This document shows positions 50,675-58,823 of a stretch of 64,000 nucleotides of DNA, piece by piece; position 1 is the stretch's first letter, and each line of letters begins with the position of its first letter. The notes under the pieces are model-generated. The model saw nothing but the letters and a program-made list of their open reading frames with translations, had not been told where the DNA came from and made no database searches. This DNA comes from Lysinimonas soli (GTDB taxonomy: Bacteria > Actinomycetota > Actinomycetes > Actinomycetales > Microbacteriaceae): NCBI RefSeq assembly GCF_042655435.1, contig NZ_JBHSMG010000002.1:372001-436000 (forward strand). The letters are read 5' to 3'. A program made the position numbers and the translations under genes.

Positions 50675-50708
50675 GATGGGCCCCGCAGCGCACGCCGCAG
50701 GGCCCATC
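50675..50708. terminator. Stem-loop after convergent SDR
   Basis: GATGGGCCC (50675-50683) pairs with GGGCCCATC (50700-50708), 16-base loop, 17 bp beyond the stop of the minus-strand SDR. Likely terminator for that gene and a second barrier for the plus-strand operon. Confidence 0.5.
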
Positions 50709-50725
50709 GCATTCACTCCTCTGAC

Positions 50726-51481
50726 CTACTTCGGCGACATCTGGAACCAGCCGCCGTCGGTGACATGGTTCAGGCCGGACACGAAGGATGCCTCGTCGGA
50801 GAGCAGCCAGGCGATGGTGTTGGCGATCTCCTCCGGCCTGCCCATGCGACCGTTCGGCTGCCCCGCGGCGTACATCGCCCGGACGTCGTCGGGCAGGGCC
50901 TGCACTGCGGGCGTGTCGATCAGACCGGGAGAAACCGAGTTGACTCGCACGTTGTCCTTCGCGTACTCGAGCGCACCCTGACGAGTCATCTGGATCACTC
51001 CTGCCTTGGCGATCGCGTAGGCGGGCTGGCCGACGGTGGCACGCATACCGGCGCCCGAGGCGACGTTGACGATCGAGCCGCCTCCGCTCGCGAGGAAGTG
51101 ATTGAGCTCGGCGACCATGCAGAACCACATGCCCTTGAGGTCGATGTTCATCGTGAGGTCCCACGTCTTCTCGTCCAGGTCATGCAGGCGCGACGGCACC
51201 TGGCCGATTCCCGCGACGTTGGCTGCGAAGTGCAGTCCACCCCAGGTGGAGACTGCTTCGGCAACCATCGCTTTCGAGTCGCTGGCCTTCGCGACATCCA
51301 CGTGCAGGAATCGCGCCGAGCCCCCGGCGGCTTCGATCTCACTGACGACGCGAGCGCCACCGTCGTCGGTGACGTCGCCGATCAGCACGTGAGCGCCCTT
51401 CTTGGCGAGCAGCTTGGCGGTCGCCTCGCCGATGCCCGACGCCCCGCCGGTGACGACTGCGACTTTGCCTTCGAACGACAT
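50726..51481 (-). CDS. SDR-family oxidoreductase
   Basis: 251 residues with AAAGGAA before the ATG. TGGASGIG cofactor motif, an AAGTGI-like variant (NVAGIGQ) in place of NNAG, and catalytic AYAIAK. Divergent from the MarR gene; a CCTTTCCT inverted repeat lies between them. Probably the target of that MarR. Confidence 0.9.
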   Translation of the reverse strand: MSFEGKVAVVTGGASGIGEATAKLLAKKGAHVLIGDVTDDGGARVVSEIEAAGGSARFLHVDVAKASDSKAMVAEAVSTWGGLHFAANVAGIGQVPSRLHDLDEKTWDLTMNIDLKGMWFCMVAELNHFLASGGGSIVNVASGAGMRATVGQPAYAIAKAGVIQMTRQGALEYAKDNVRVNSVSPGLIDTPAVQALPDDVRAMYAAGQPNGRMGRPEEIANTIAWLLSDEASFVSGLNHVTDGGWFQMSPK

Positions 51482-51490
51482 GACTCAATT

Positions 51491-51523
51491 CCTTTCCTTG
51501 GGAAAACGTTTCTTGAGGAAAGG
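51491..51523. promoter_or_regulatory. Inverted repeat in SDR-marR divergent gap
   Basis: CCTTTCCT (51491-51498) and AGGAAAGG (51516-51523) are perfect arms with a 17-bp spacer that itself contains the palindrome AAACGTTT (51504-51511). Candidate MarR operator covering the only promoter space for both genes; the left arm also forms the SDR Shine-Dalgarno. Confidence 0.45.
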
Positions 51524-51545
51524 ATATGCCCGATACCTTTGGTTG

Positions 51546-52031
51546 GTGCGTATCGATCTCGAAGCCGCAGGGGATCTGGGGTACCGCAATCCGATGGCCC
51601 TGCACCTGGCCACGCTCGTCGAGCTGTGGAGGTCTCCCGAGTTCGCCGCGGGCCTCGTCGACGAGGTGGTCGAGGGGCTCGGCGCCACCGACGCGCGCGT
51701 GCTCTGGGAGCTGGGCTATCGGCGGGAATGTCGGCCCGGCGTGCTCGCATCGGTCATCGGGATCGGCGCTCCCAGCATCAGCAAATCAACCGCGCGGCTG
51801 CTGGGCCGAGGTCTCATTGCGGCCGCACCCGACCCGACGGATGCGCGCGCAACGGTGCTTCGGCTGACTGGCGAGGGGGAGGCGGTAACCCGGCGGCTCT
51901 ATCAAGTCGGGGATTCCTTCATCGATCGCCTTACCGCCGATTGGACCGACGAAGACCGGCGTATCGCCACGTCTCTGCTCGCGCGCCTGGCTCGGCGGGC
52001 GCAGGACTTCTCCGGAGTCGGCGACAACTAG
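51546..52031 (+). CDS. MarR-family transcriptional regulator
   Basis: 161 residues from GTG at 51546; a TTG at 51540 is possible and the start is uncertain because the good AGGAAAGG site upstream is better placed for an ATG in another frame. Winged-helix region: ARVLWELGYRRECRPGVLAS, then GIGAPSISKSTARLLGRGLI and a wing with DPTDARATV. Likely controls the divergent SDR, and possibly the ring-cleavage operon downstream. Confidence 0.82.
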   Translation: MRIDLEAAGDLGYRNPMALHLATLVELWRSPEFAAGLVDEVVEGLGATDARVLWELGYRRECRPGVLASVIGIGAPSISKSTARLLGRGLIAAAPDPTDARATVLRLTGEGEAVTRRLYQVGDSFIDRLTADWTDEDRRIATSLLARLARRAQDFSGVGDN

Positions 52032-52037
52032 GCCCCC

Positions 52038-52052
52038 TCCGTCTCTGACGGA
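52038..52052 (+). terminator. Small stem-loop after marR-like gene
   Basis: TCCGTC (52038-52043) and GACGGA (52047-52052) with a 3-base loop, 7 bp after the stop. Weak terminator candidate. Confidence 0.35.
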
Positions 52053-52101
52053 TCGTTCGGCGTGAGCGGGTTCCGCCGAAAGTGCAGTCTCGTATAGACA
52101 A

Positions 52102-52121
52102 TCTAGAATTGACGTTCTAGA
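52102..52121. promoter_or_regulatory. Operator-like inverted repeat TCTAGAA-N6-TTCTAGA upstream of mhpB
   Basis: Perfect 7-bp arms (52102-52108 and 52115-52121). It sits between a possible -35 TAGACA (52095-52100) and -10 TAGAGT (52118-52123) of the mhp-type operon, where a repressor would block RNA polymerase. No other copy seen in the window. Confidence 0.5.
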
Positions 52122-52161
52122 GTGTGGATACGGCTCAGCGGTGAGTCGAGAGGAGAGAGCA

Positions 52162-53103
52162 ATGACGCTTGCAGTTGCGGCGCTTTCGCACGCGCCATCC
52201 TTCGGGAATGTCGACCCCGGTGGATCGACGTTTGCTGAAATCCAGTCGGCGATCGGCGAGGTCCAGGCCTTCGTCGCCGACTATCGACCCGATGTCGTCG
52301 TCGTCTTCGGCCCCGACCACTTCAACGGCCAGCTCTACTCGCTCATCACGCCGTGGGCGGTCGGCGCGGTCGCCGAGGGCGTCGGCGACTACGGCACGAC
52401 CGAGGGCCCGCTTCCCGTCGACTCCGAGACCGCCCGCGCCCTGCACGCCCTCGTGCTGGAGCAGGGCATCGACATCGGCCGTTCCGAGCGGATGCGCGTC
52501 GACCACGGTGTCGTGCAGCCGCTCGACTTCGTCTTCGGCCACAACTTCACGCAGCCGATCGTGCCGGTGTTCGTCAACTCGCTCGGTCTTCCGCTCACCC
52601 CGATGTACCGGGTGCGTGAGCTGGGCGAGGCCTTCGGTCGGGCGGCCCAACAGCTCGACAAGCGCGTGCTCTTCCTGGCATCCGGCGGCATCTCGCACAA
52701 CCCGCCGATCCCGCGCTGGGACGGCGCCCCGGGCACCCTCCAGGAGCGGCTCATCCAGTACGCGCCGACCCGCGAAGAACGTCAGGAGCGCGAGCGCAAG
52801 ATCATCACCGGCATCCAGGCGATCGCCGACGGCAAGGCTCCGACCGATCCGCTGAACGAGGAATGGGACGAGCTGCTGCTGGGCGTTTTCCGTTCCGGAG
52901 ATCTCACCCAGGTCGATGCCTGGGCCAACGACTGGTTCATCGCCGAGGGCGGGTCGGCCGCCCACGAGATGCGCAGCTGGATCGCGGCCTACGCGGCGCT
53001 GTCGACGGCCGGTCCGTACCACTTCGCGGTCGACCACTACTGGGCGGTCAAGACCTGGGGTGCCGGGTTCGGCATCCAGGCGGCCATCACCGACCCGTCA
53101 TGA
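52162..53103 (+). CDS. mhpB: Class III extradiol dioxygenase, 2,3-dihydroxyphenylpropionate 1,2-dioxygenase-like
   Basis: 313 residues from the ATG at 52162 (GAGGAGAG upstream). LigB-type fold. His10 (LSHAPS) and His53 (GPDHFNG) fit iron ligands, and His115 (MRVDHGVVQP) and His179 (GGISHN) fall exactly at the conserved catalytic His positions known for MhpB. Cleaves a 3-substituted catechol such as 2,3-dihydroxyphenylpropionate. Opens a tightly overlapping six-gene operon. Confidence 0.93.
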   Translation: MTLAVAALSHAPSFGNVDPGGSTFAEIQSAIGEVQAFVADYRPDVVVVFGPDHFNGQLYSLITPWAVGAVAEGVGDYGTTEGPLPVDSETARALHALVLEQGIDIGRSERMRVDHGVVQPLDFVFGHNFTQPIVPVFVNSLGLPLTPMYRVRELGEAFGRAAQQLDKRVLFLASGGISHNPPIPRWDGAPGTLQERLIQYAPTREERQERERKIITGIQAIADGKAPTDPLNEEWDELLLGVFRSGDLTQVDAWANDWFIAEGGSAAHEMRSWIAAYAALSTAGPYHFAVDHYWAVKTWGAGFGIQAAITDPS

Positions 53104-53963
53104 GCGAGCTGGTCACGTTCTGGGAGGCCGTCGCCGACCTTCCTCATTCGCTGGAGTACGTGCAGGTCGGTGCCTGGCGCACCCGCGTGCTGCACATCGG
53201 CGAGGGGGAGCAGACGGTCGTCCTGATGAACGGGACCAGCGGCCACATCGAGGCGTTCACGCAGAACATCCGGGCCCTGGCCGAGCACTACCGGGTGGTC
53301 GCCTACGACTACCCGGGCCACGGCTTCACGACCCTGACGGACCACGATCTCGAGATCCCCGAGTACGAGGAGCATCTGCTGGGACTGCTCGACGCGCTCG
53401 AACTCGAGCGGGTGCATCTGTGCGGCGAGTCCCTCGGCGGATGGATCGCGATCAAGTTCGCGGCCCATCACCCCGACCGCGTCCGAACGCTGATCCTCAG
53501 CGCGCCCGGGGGTCGCGTGGTCGCGCAGCAGCAGGTGGATCGCGCCCAATCGGTCAGCACGCAGGCCGCCGCCGAGCCGACCTTCGACAACGTCAAGCGC
53601 CGGCTGGAGGTCGTCATCCACGACCCCGCGAAGATCACCGACGAGCTCGTCAGGATCCGTCAGGCGGTCTATTCGCGACCGGGCTTCGCCGAGTCCCTGC
53701 GCCACATCTCGGTGCTGCGGCAACCGGAGCCGCGCTTTCGCAACCGGGTGACCGATGAGGACTACGCCGCGATCCCGGTGCCGACCCTGCTGGTCTGGAC
53801 CGGACACGAACCGACCGGCGGCCCGGAGGTGGGAGCGACGCTCGCCGCGGCCATCCCGGACGGCGAACTGCTGTTCGTCGAGGACGCGGCGCACTGGCCG
53901 CAGTGGGAGGCGGCGGCCGCCTTCGACGAACGGGCGCTCGACTTCTTGGGGAGGAAGGGATGA
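53100..53963 (+). CDS. mhpC: Alpha/beta hydrolase, meta-cleavage product hydrolase (MhpC-like)
   Basis: 287 residues from the ATG at 53100, overlapping the mhpB stop by 4 bp. MNGTSGHIEAF (in place of the common HG oxyanion motif), YPGHGF, nucleophile elbow GESLGGW and DAAHWPQWE with the catalytic His. Splits the ring-fission product into 2-hydroxypentadienoate and a dicarboxylic acid (succinate for the Mhp route). Similar to the island hydrolase at 38840-39718. Confidence 0.9.
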   Translation: MSELVTFWEAVADLPHSLEYVQVGAWRTRVLHIGEGEQTVVLMNGTSGHIEAFTQNIRALAEHYRVVAYDYPGHGFTTLTDHDLEIPEYEEHLLGLLDALELERVHLCGESLGGWIAIKFAAHHPDRVRTLILSAPGGRVVAQQQVDRAQSVSTQAAAEPTFDNVKRRLEVVIHDPAKITDELVRIRQAVYSRPGFAESLRHISVLRQPEPRFRNRVTDEDYAAIPVPTLLVWTGHEPTGGPEVGATLAAAIPDGELLFVEDAAHWPQWEAAAAFDERALDFLGRKG

Positions 53964-54763
53964 CCGGCACCGCATCGCCGGCGACCATCGACGCCATCGC
54001 GGACGAGCTCTACCGCGCTCGCCGTGACATCCGCACCATCGACTACGTCAGTCCGCGGCTTCCCGAGCACGACCTCGAGGCGGCCTACGCCATCTCCGAG
54101 ATGGTCGCCGCGCGCCGCGAGGCCGAATTGGGCGTGCACCGCGTCGGCCGCAAGGTCGGCCTCACGAATCCGTTGGTCCAGCAGCGCGTCGGCGTGTTCG
54201 AGCCGGACTACGGGATCATCCACGACGACATGGTCTTCCCCTCCGGCGTGGTGCTGCCCGCCTCGCGGTTCAACTTCCTGCGCATCGAGGCCGAGGTCGC
54301 GTTCGTGCTCAAGAAGCAGATCCTCGATCCCGCGCTCGACGTGATCGCGGCGGCGATCGACTACGTCACGCCGGCGTTCGAGATCGTCGACTTCCGCTTC
54401 GCCGGCAACATCGGCGCGATCGTCGACACGGTCGCCGACAATGCCGGCTGCTCGGGCCTGGTCGTAGGCGAGGAGCGGCACGCCTATGGCGAGGTCGACC
54501 TGACCACCGTCGAGATGGTCATCACGACCGCCGACGGCACGGAGATCACGCGCGGGGTGGGCAGCAACGTGCTCGGCGATCCGGTGAACGCCGTGCAATG
54601 GCTGGCCGAGACCGCCATCCGCCGGGGTCAGCCGCTGCAGGCGGGCGAGATCCTGCTCTCGGGTTCGATCGGCTACATCGAGCCGTGGCCGGCGGACGTC
54701 GCCTGCACCGCCACCATCACCGGTCTGGGACGCGTCGTCGCGACGCTCGATTCGAGGAGTTGA
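53960..54763 (+). CDS. mhpD: 2-hydroxypenta-2,4-dienoate hydratase (MhpD-like)
   Basis: 267 residues from the ATG at 53960 (GGGAGGAAGGG upstream, 4-bp overlap with mhpC). FLRIEAEVAFVLKK carries the metal-ligand Glu pair, and DNAGCSGLVVGEE matches the family. Produces 4-hydroxy-2-oxovalerate. Paralogue of 41761-42549 but with enough difference to suggest separate acquisition. Confidence 0.92.
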   Translation: MTGTASPATIDAIADELYRARRDIRTIDYVSPRLPEHDLEAAYAISEMVAARREAELGVHRVGRKVGLTNPLVQQRVGVFEPDYGIIHDDMVFPSGVVLPASRFNFLRIEAEVAFVLKKQILDPALDVIAAAIDYVTPAFEIVDFRFAGNIGAIVDTVADNAGCSGLVVGEERHAYGEVDLTTVEMVITTADGTEITRGVGSNVLGDPVNAVQWLAETAIRRGQPLQAGEILLSGSIGYIEPWPADVACTATITGLGRVVATLDSRS

Positions 54764-54766
54764 AGG

Positions 54767-55234
54767 ATGACGGACAACACCGACTACGGCGTCGACCACG
54801 AGACGCGGGTCGCCATCGAGCAGCTCGTGGCCGAACTGCTCTGGCGGCTCGATCACGACCGGGCCGACACGAGCTGGGAGCTCTACACCGAGGATGCGGT
54901 CTCGGTCGGGCCGCTGGGCACCATGGTGGGCCGCGACGCGATCAAGGCCTGGGGGCAGAAGCGGGCGGCCCAGACCGGGATCGTCGGCCGGCATTTCATC
55001 GGCGGCATCCGCCTCGCCTGGATCGACGGCGTGCTCACCGGCACCGTCGCCTACTGCACCTTCCGCGATTCGAGCGCGGACCCGCTGGTGCCGGCGAGCG
55101 TCGGCGAGTTCCGCGAGCAGTACCGCCAGGTCGACGGACGCTGGCGGTTCGCCCGCCGCGAGATCGTCCCGGTCTTCGGCGGCGCGAACGCCGCGGCGCA
55201 TGCCGCACGCCTTGCCGAGGGCGCGGCATCATGA
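54767..55234 (+). CDS. SnoaL-like (NTF2-fold) protein
   Basis: 155 residues with GAGGAG before the ATG. NTF2-like fold: LVAELLWRLDHDRADTSWELYTEDAV, a MVGRDAIKAW loop and YRQVDGRWRFARREI at the end are typical of SnoaL/ring-hydroxylating-small-subunit-like proteins. The family covers isomerases, dehydratases and binding proteins, so the role is open. Placed between hydratase and aldolase, it may help a tautomerisation or isomerisation step. Confidence 0.8.
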   Translation: MTDNTDYGVDHETRVAIEQLVAELLWRLDHDRADTSWELYTEDAVSVGPLGTMVGRDAIKAWGQKRAAQTGIVGRHFIGGIRLAWIDGVLTGTVAYCTFRDSSADPLVPASVGEFREQYRQVDGRWRFARREIVPVFGGANAAAHAARLAEGAAS

Positions 55235-55986
55235 AGTCCGGGAGGCAGGCCGGGCGGGCGCCCGCTCTGATCCACCAGGCGATCCCGTCGCAGGCGGTCG
55301 CCGAGTTCGTGATGAGCTCCGGATACGACGGGACCATCGTCGACCTGCAGCACGGCGAGGTGGGCCTCGATGCCGCCGTCGCCATGCTGCGGGCCATTCC
55401 GCGGGACCGGAACGAGTACGCCTACGCGCGGGTCGGGAGCCTCGATCCGGCGCCGATCCTGCGCCTGCTCGACAGCGGCGCCCGGGGCATCATCGCCCCG
55501 ACGATCGAGACGGCGGATCAGGCGCGCGCCCTCGTCGAGGCGACCAAGTACCCGCCTCTCGGCGGTCGCAGCCTCGGACCGAGCCGGCCGTCGCTCTATG
55601 CCGGGGACGACTACGTGGCGGCGGGGAACAGCGCGGTCTCGGCGATCATCCAGATCGAGACCGCCCGCGGCCGGGAGAACGCGGAGGAGATCTTCGCGGT
55701 CGACGGGCTCGATTCCGTCTACCTCGGCCCGGCCGATCTCGCCGTGTCGTACGGGCTGCCCGGCCGCGGCGATTGGACGGAAGGCCCCGTCTACGACGCC
55801 GTGCTCGAGCTGTCATCGATGGCGCACGCCGCGGGACTCACCTTCGGCCTGTACTGCGCCTCGCCCGCCTACGCCCGGGATCTCATCGCGGCCGGGATCG
55901 CCGACTACGTGGGACTCGGCATCGACCTGGTGCTCCTGACCCGGACCGCCCGAGAAGCCATCGAATCACTGAGGAGCACGTCATGA
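55231..55986 (+). CDS. HpcH/HpaI-family class II aldolase
   Basis: 251 residues from the ATG at 55231 (4-bp overlap with the upstream stop). DLQHGEVG, YARVGSLDP with the active-site Arg, IQIETARG (metal-ligand Glu) and GPADLAVSYG (metal-ligand Asp) are the HpaI signatures. Cleaves 4-hydroxy-2-oxoacids to pyruvate plus an aldehyde. Here it stands where mhpE would be expected, and no acylating aldehyde dehydrogenase is beside it. Confidence 0.9.
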   Translation: MKSGRQAGRAPALIHQAIPSQAVAEFVMSSGYDGTIVDLQHGEVGLDAAVAMLRAIPRDRNEYAYARVGSLDPAPILRLLDSGARGIIAPTIETADQARALVEATKYPPLGGRSLGPSRPSLYAGDDYVAAGNSAVSAIIQIETARGRENAEEIFAVDGLDSVYLGPADLAVSYGLPGRGDWTEGPVYDAVLELSSMAHAAGLTFGLYCASPAYARDLIAAGIADYVGLGIDLVLLTRTAREAIESLRSTS

Positions 55987-57632
55987 GCCACGACCCCGAC
56001 GTCATCATCATCGGGGCCGGTCCCGTCGGCCTCACCCTGGCCAACCTGCTCGGCCTGCGTCAGGTCGAGGTGACCCTGATCGAGGCGCGCACCGAACTCA
56101 TCGACTACCCGCGCGCGGTCGGCATCGACGATGAGGCGATGCGGGTGATGCAGGCGATCGGACTCGTCGACCGGGTACTGCCCCACACGGTGCCGGATCA
56201 GAAGATCCGCCTCATCAACGGGGACGGCAAGGTCATCGGCGAGATCAACCCGACGATGCGCGAATTCGGCTGGCCGCGGCGCAACGGCTTCGTACAGCCG
56301 CTCGTCGACCGGGTGCTGCTCGAGGGACTGCAGCGGTTCGGGCACGTCGACGTGCGGTTCGGCGCCGAGGCCGTGGACATCACGCAGACCGCGGATCGCG
56401 CGACCGTGACGTATCAGACCGCCGACGGCTCGCGGCGAAGCATCTCGGCCAAGTACGTCGTCGCGGCCGAGGGCGGCAGCTCGTTCACCCGCAAGCAGCT
56501 CGACATCAGCTTCGACGGCGAGACGCGCAAGGCGCGTGGTCTCGTGATCGATGTCGCCAACGACCCGCTCGGCACCCCGCATGCGGTCTTCGGCGGCGAC
56601 CCGACGCGCGCGTACGCCACCCTGAGCCTGCCGCACGGCATCCGGCGCTGGGAGTTCACGATGCATCCGGACGAGCCGGACGAGCTGGCGGACGATGACG
56701 CATTCGTCTTCGGGCTGCTGTCCGGTCACGTTCCGGCGCCCGAGTCGCTGCAGATCATCCGCCGCCGCATCTACGCCCACCATGCGCGCATCGCGGGACG
56801 GTTCCGGGTGGGGCGCATCCTGCTGGCCGGTGATGCCGCGCACGTCATGCCGGTCGTGGCCGGTCAGGGCTGGAACTCGGGAATCCGCGACGCGATGAAC
56901 CTCGGCTGGAAGCTCGCGGCGATCGTGCAGGGTCGCGCGGACGACTCCCTCATCGAGACCTACGAGGAGGAGCGCCGCGGCCACGTCGCCGCGATGGTCG
57001 GCCTGTCGCTCAACATGGCCAAGCTGATGACGAACGACAGCCGGATCGCGTCGTCGCTGCGTGACGTCACCGCCGCGGTGATCGACAGGTTCCCCCGGCT
57101 CAAGGCGAAGGTCTCCGGCCAGGGCTTCAAGCCCATGCCGAGGTACGACACGGGGGTGGTGGTGCCGACCCCGATCCCGCAGTTCAAGTCGATCCCCGTC
57201 CGTGACGACGTGCCGCGCTCGACGGGCACGCTCTTCCCGCAGCCGCGGGTGGTCGGCATCGACGGTGCGCAGGGGCTGCTCGACGACATCGCGGGCAACG
57301 ATTGGCGGGTCTTCGTCTGGAACAACGATCCGACGAAGTTCATCTCCGCGAGCACGGCGGAGCTCCTGCCCCGGCTGGGTGCGTCGCTCGTGCAGATCGT
57401 GCCCGCGGTCCAGTTGCCGTGGGCGGCGGCCGAGGCGGGTGACGGGGTCCAGGTGATCGGCGATCCGGCCGGCGTGTTCCAGGCCTGGTTCGACGCCCGG
57501 CCCTTCTCGGTCATCATCGTCCGCCCCGATCATGTGGTCGCCGCCGAGTGCCTCGCCCAGGACCTCGAGGCGACCCTGCAGAAGGTCTTCGTGGCCGCCC
57601 GGGTCGCGAGACTTCCCATCATGACTTCTTGA
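55983..57632 (+). CDS. mhpA: FAD-dependent 3-(3-hydroxyphenyl)propionate hydroxylase-like monooxygenase
   Basis: 549 residues from the ATG at 55983 (4-bp overlap). Class A flavoprotein: GAGPVG at residues 11-16, LLAGDAAHVMPVVAGQGWNSGIRDA (GD motif) and MhpA-like segments YPRAVGIDDEAMRV and RWEFTMHPDE. The middle motif reads AEGGSSFTRKQL, with Glu where most relatives have Asp. Hydroxylates the phenolic side-chain acid to the catechol cleaved by MhpB. Last gene of the operon. Confidence 0.92.
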   Translation: MSHDPDVIIIGAGPVGLTLANLLGLRQVEVTLIEARTELIDYPRAVGIDDEAMRVMQAIGLVDRVLPHTVPDQKIRLINGDGKVIGEINPTMREFGWPRRNGFVQPLVDRVLLEGLQRFGHVDVRFGAEAVDITQTADRATVTYQTADGSRRSISAKYVVAAEGGSSFTRKQLDISFDGETRKARGLVIDVANDPLGTPHAVFGGDPTRAYATLSLPHGIRRWEFTMHPDEPDELADDDAFVFGLLSGHVPAPESLQIIRRRIYAHHARIAGRFRVGRILLAGDAAHVMPVVAGQGWNSGIRDAMNLGWKLAAIVQGRADDSLIETYEEERRGHVAAMVGLSLNMAKLMTNDSRIASSLRDVTAAVIDRFPRLKAKVSGQGFKPMPRYDTGVVVPTPIPQFKSIPVRDDVPRSTGTLFPQPRVVGIDGAQGLLDDIAGNDWRVFVWNNDPTKFISASTAELLPRLGASLVQIVPAVQLPWAAAEAGDGVQVIGDPAGVFQAWFDARPFSVIIVRPDHVVAAECLAQDLEATLQKVFVAARVARLPIMTS

Positions 57633-57635
57633 TAG

Positions 57636-57645
57636 TGCATTTTCA
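57636..57645 (+). promoter_or_regulatory. TGCATTTTCA word upstream of NitT/TauT importer
   Basis: In the AT-rich 114-bp gap between mhpA and the binding-protein gene. Differs at one base from TGCATTATCA at 63426-63435, within the inverted repeat upstream of the terminal dioxygenase. Possible common operator, perhaps of the GntR at 62717. Confidence 0.4.
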
Positions 57646-57746
57646 GGTAAGGAATATATGATTAGAGATGCACGATCCAAAGGGCGCTCACCGTTGATCG
57701 CCCCCACCCGCCACCGCACCGCAATCACTCAAAGAAGAGGAAAACG

Positions 57747-58748
57747 ATGAACACACGGATCAAGCGATCGCTGCTCGTCGCAGTCGTCGCGCTCAGCCTC
57801 ACCCTGGCCGGTTGCGCCAGCGGCTCGATCAACGGCTCGTCCTCGAGCCCGTCGGCGAGCAGCGCATCCTCGGCAGGTACCACGACGGTCAGCCTCGGGG
57901 TCTTCCCGTCGTCGGGCGTCGCGGTCTTCCAGCTGGGCATCAACAAGGGCTTCTTCCTGAAGCACGGCATCGACCTGCAGCTCACGCAGGGCGCCAGCAG
58001 CGTCGCGCAGCTTCCTGCGCTGTCGACCGGCACTCTCGACTTCCTGCTGGCCAGCCCGACCACGCCCCTCACGGGCGCCGCGAAGGGCCTCGACGTCAAG
58101 ATCGTCGCCGGCTTCGCCCAGAACGACCCGAGCCAGATCGATGACTCGACCGTCATCGTGGTCGGCAAGAACTCCACGATCACGCGCCCGAAGAGCCTCG
58201 AGGGCAAGACCGTCTCGGTCAACGCGCTCGGCGGGATCGGCCAGCTCGGCGTCGAGGAGATCGTCTCGAAGGACGGGGGCGACCCGAGCAAGGTCAAGTT
58301 CGTGCAGCTCGCGCTCAACGATGTCCCCGCCCAGATCGCGTCCGGTCAGATCGACGCCGGCATGACGGGTGCCCCGTTCTCCGACCAGGTCGTCGCGGCC
58401 GGCGGCAAGATCCTCAGCGACTACATCAACCAGATCGGCGTCGGAAAGGCCGAGCTCGTCATCGCGGGCAGCGGCAAGTTCATCTCGTCGAACCCCGCGG
58501 CGGTGAAGAACTTCGTGGCGGCGCTCAACGACACCTACGCCTACGCGACCGACCACCACTCCGAGGTGAGCGACCTGCTGCCGTCGATCCTGGGCATCCC
58601 GGCCGCGGCGGCGCAGCACACGGTGTACGAGTTCTGGAGCACCGACGTCAACCGGCCGGCCCTGGAGACCTTCGACAAGCTGCTGGTGAAGTACGGCGTC
58701 ATCTCGAAGCCGGCCAACCTCGACAAGGTCATCTACCAGGCGAAGTGA
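57747..58748 (+). CDS. NitT/TauT-type ABC transporter substrate-binding lipoprotein
   Basis: 333 residues with AAGAGGAAAA before the ATG. Lipoprotein signal with lipobox LAGC (Cys23), a Ser/Ala-rich linker and an NMT1/SsuA-like type II binding fold (GVFPSSGVAVFQLGINKGFF; ITRPKSLEGKTVSV). The family imports sulfonates, nitrate, thiamine precursors and aromatic acids; placement suggests the mhp substrate. A strong stem-loop follows. Confidence 0.92.
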   Translation: MNTRIKRSLLVAVVALSLTLAGCASGSINGSSSSPSASSASSAGTTTVSLGVFPSSGVAVFQLGINKGFFLKHGIDLQLTQGASSVAQLPALSTGTLDFLLASPTTPLTGAAKGLDVKIVAGFAQNDPSQIDDSTVIVVGKNSTITRPKSLEGKTVSVNALGGIGQLGVEEIVSKDGGDPSKVKFVQLALNDVPAQIASGQIDAGMTGAPFSDQVVAAGGKILSDYINQIGVGKAELVIAGSGKFISSNPAAVKNFVAALNDTYAYATDHHSEVSDLLPSILGIPAAAAQHTVYEFWSTDVNRPALETFDKLLVKYGVISKPANLDKVIYQAK

Positions 58749-58753
58749 CCCGT

Positions 58754-58785
58754 GGGCGGGGGCCTCCGACGGCAGGCCCCCGCCC
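58754..58785 (+). other. Intercistronic stem-loop after third binding-protein gene
   Basis: GGGCGGGGGCCT (58754-58765) pairs perfectly with AGGCCCCCGCCC (58774-58785), eight-base loop, 5 bp after the stop and 38 bp before the permease. Same arrangement as at 8880 and 34381. Confidence 0.6.
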
Positions 58786-58823
58786 CTACCCTTTCCTTAG
58801 CCCCCGACGAAGAGGAGCACGCG

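Noticed and set aside
55905..57728. Minus-strand open frame (607 codons) opposite mhpA
   Set aside because: No recognisable motif; exact antisense of a full-length flavoprotein gene.
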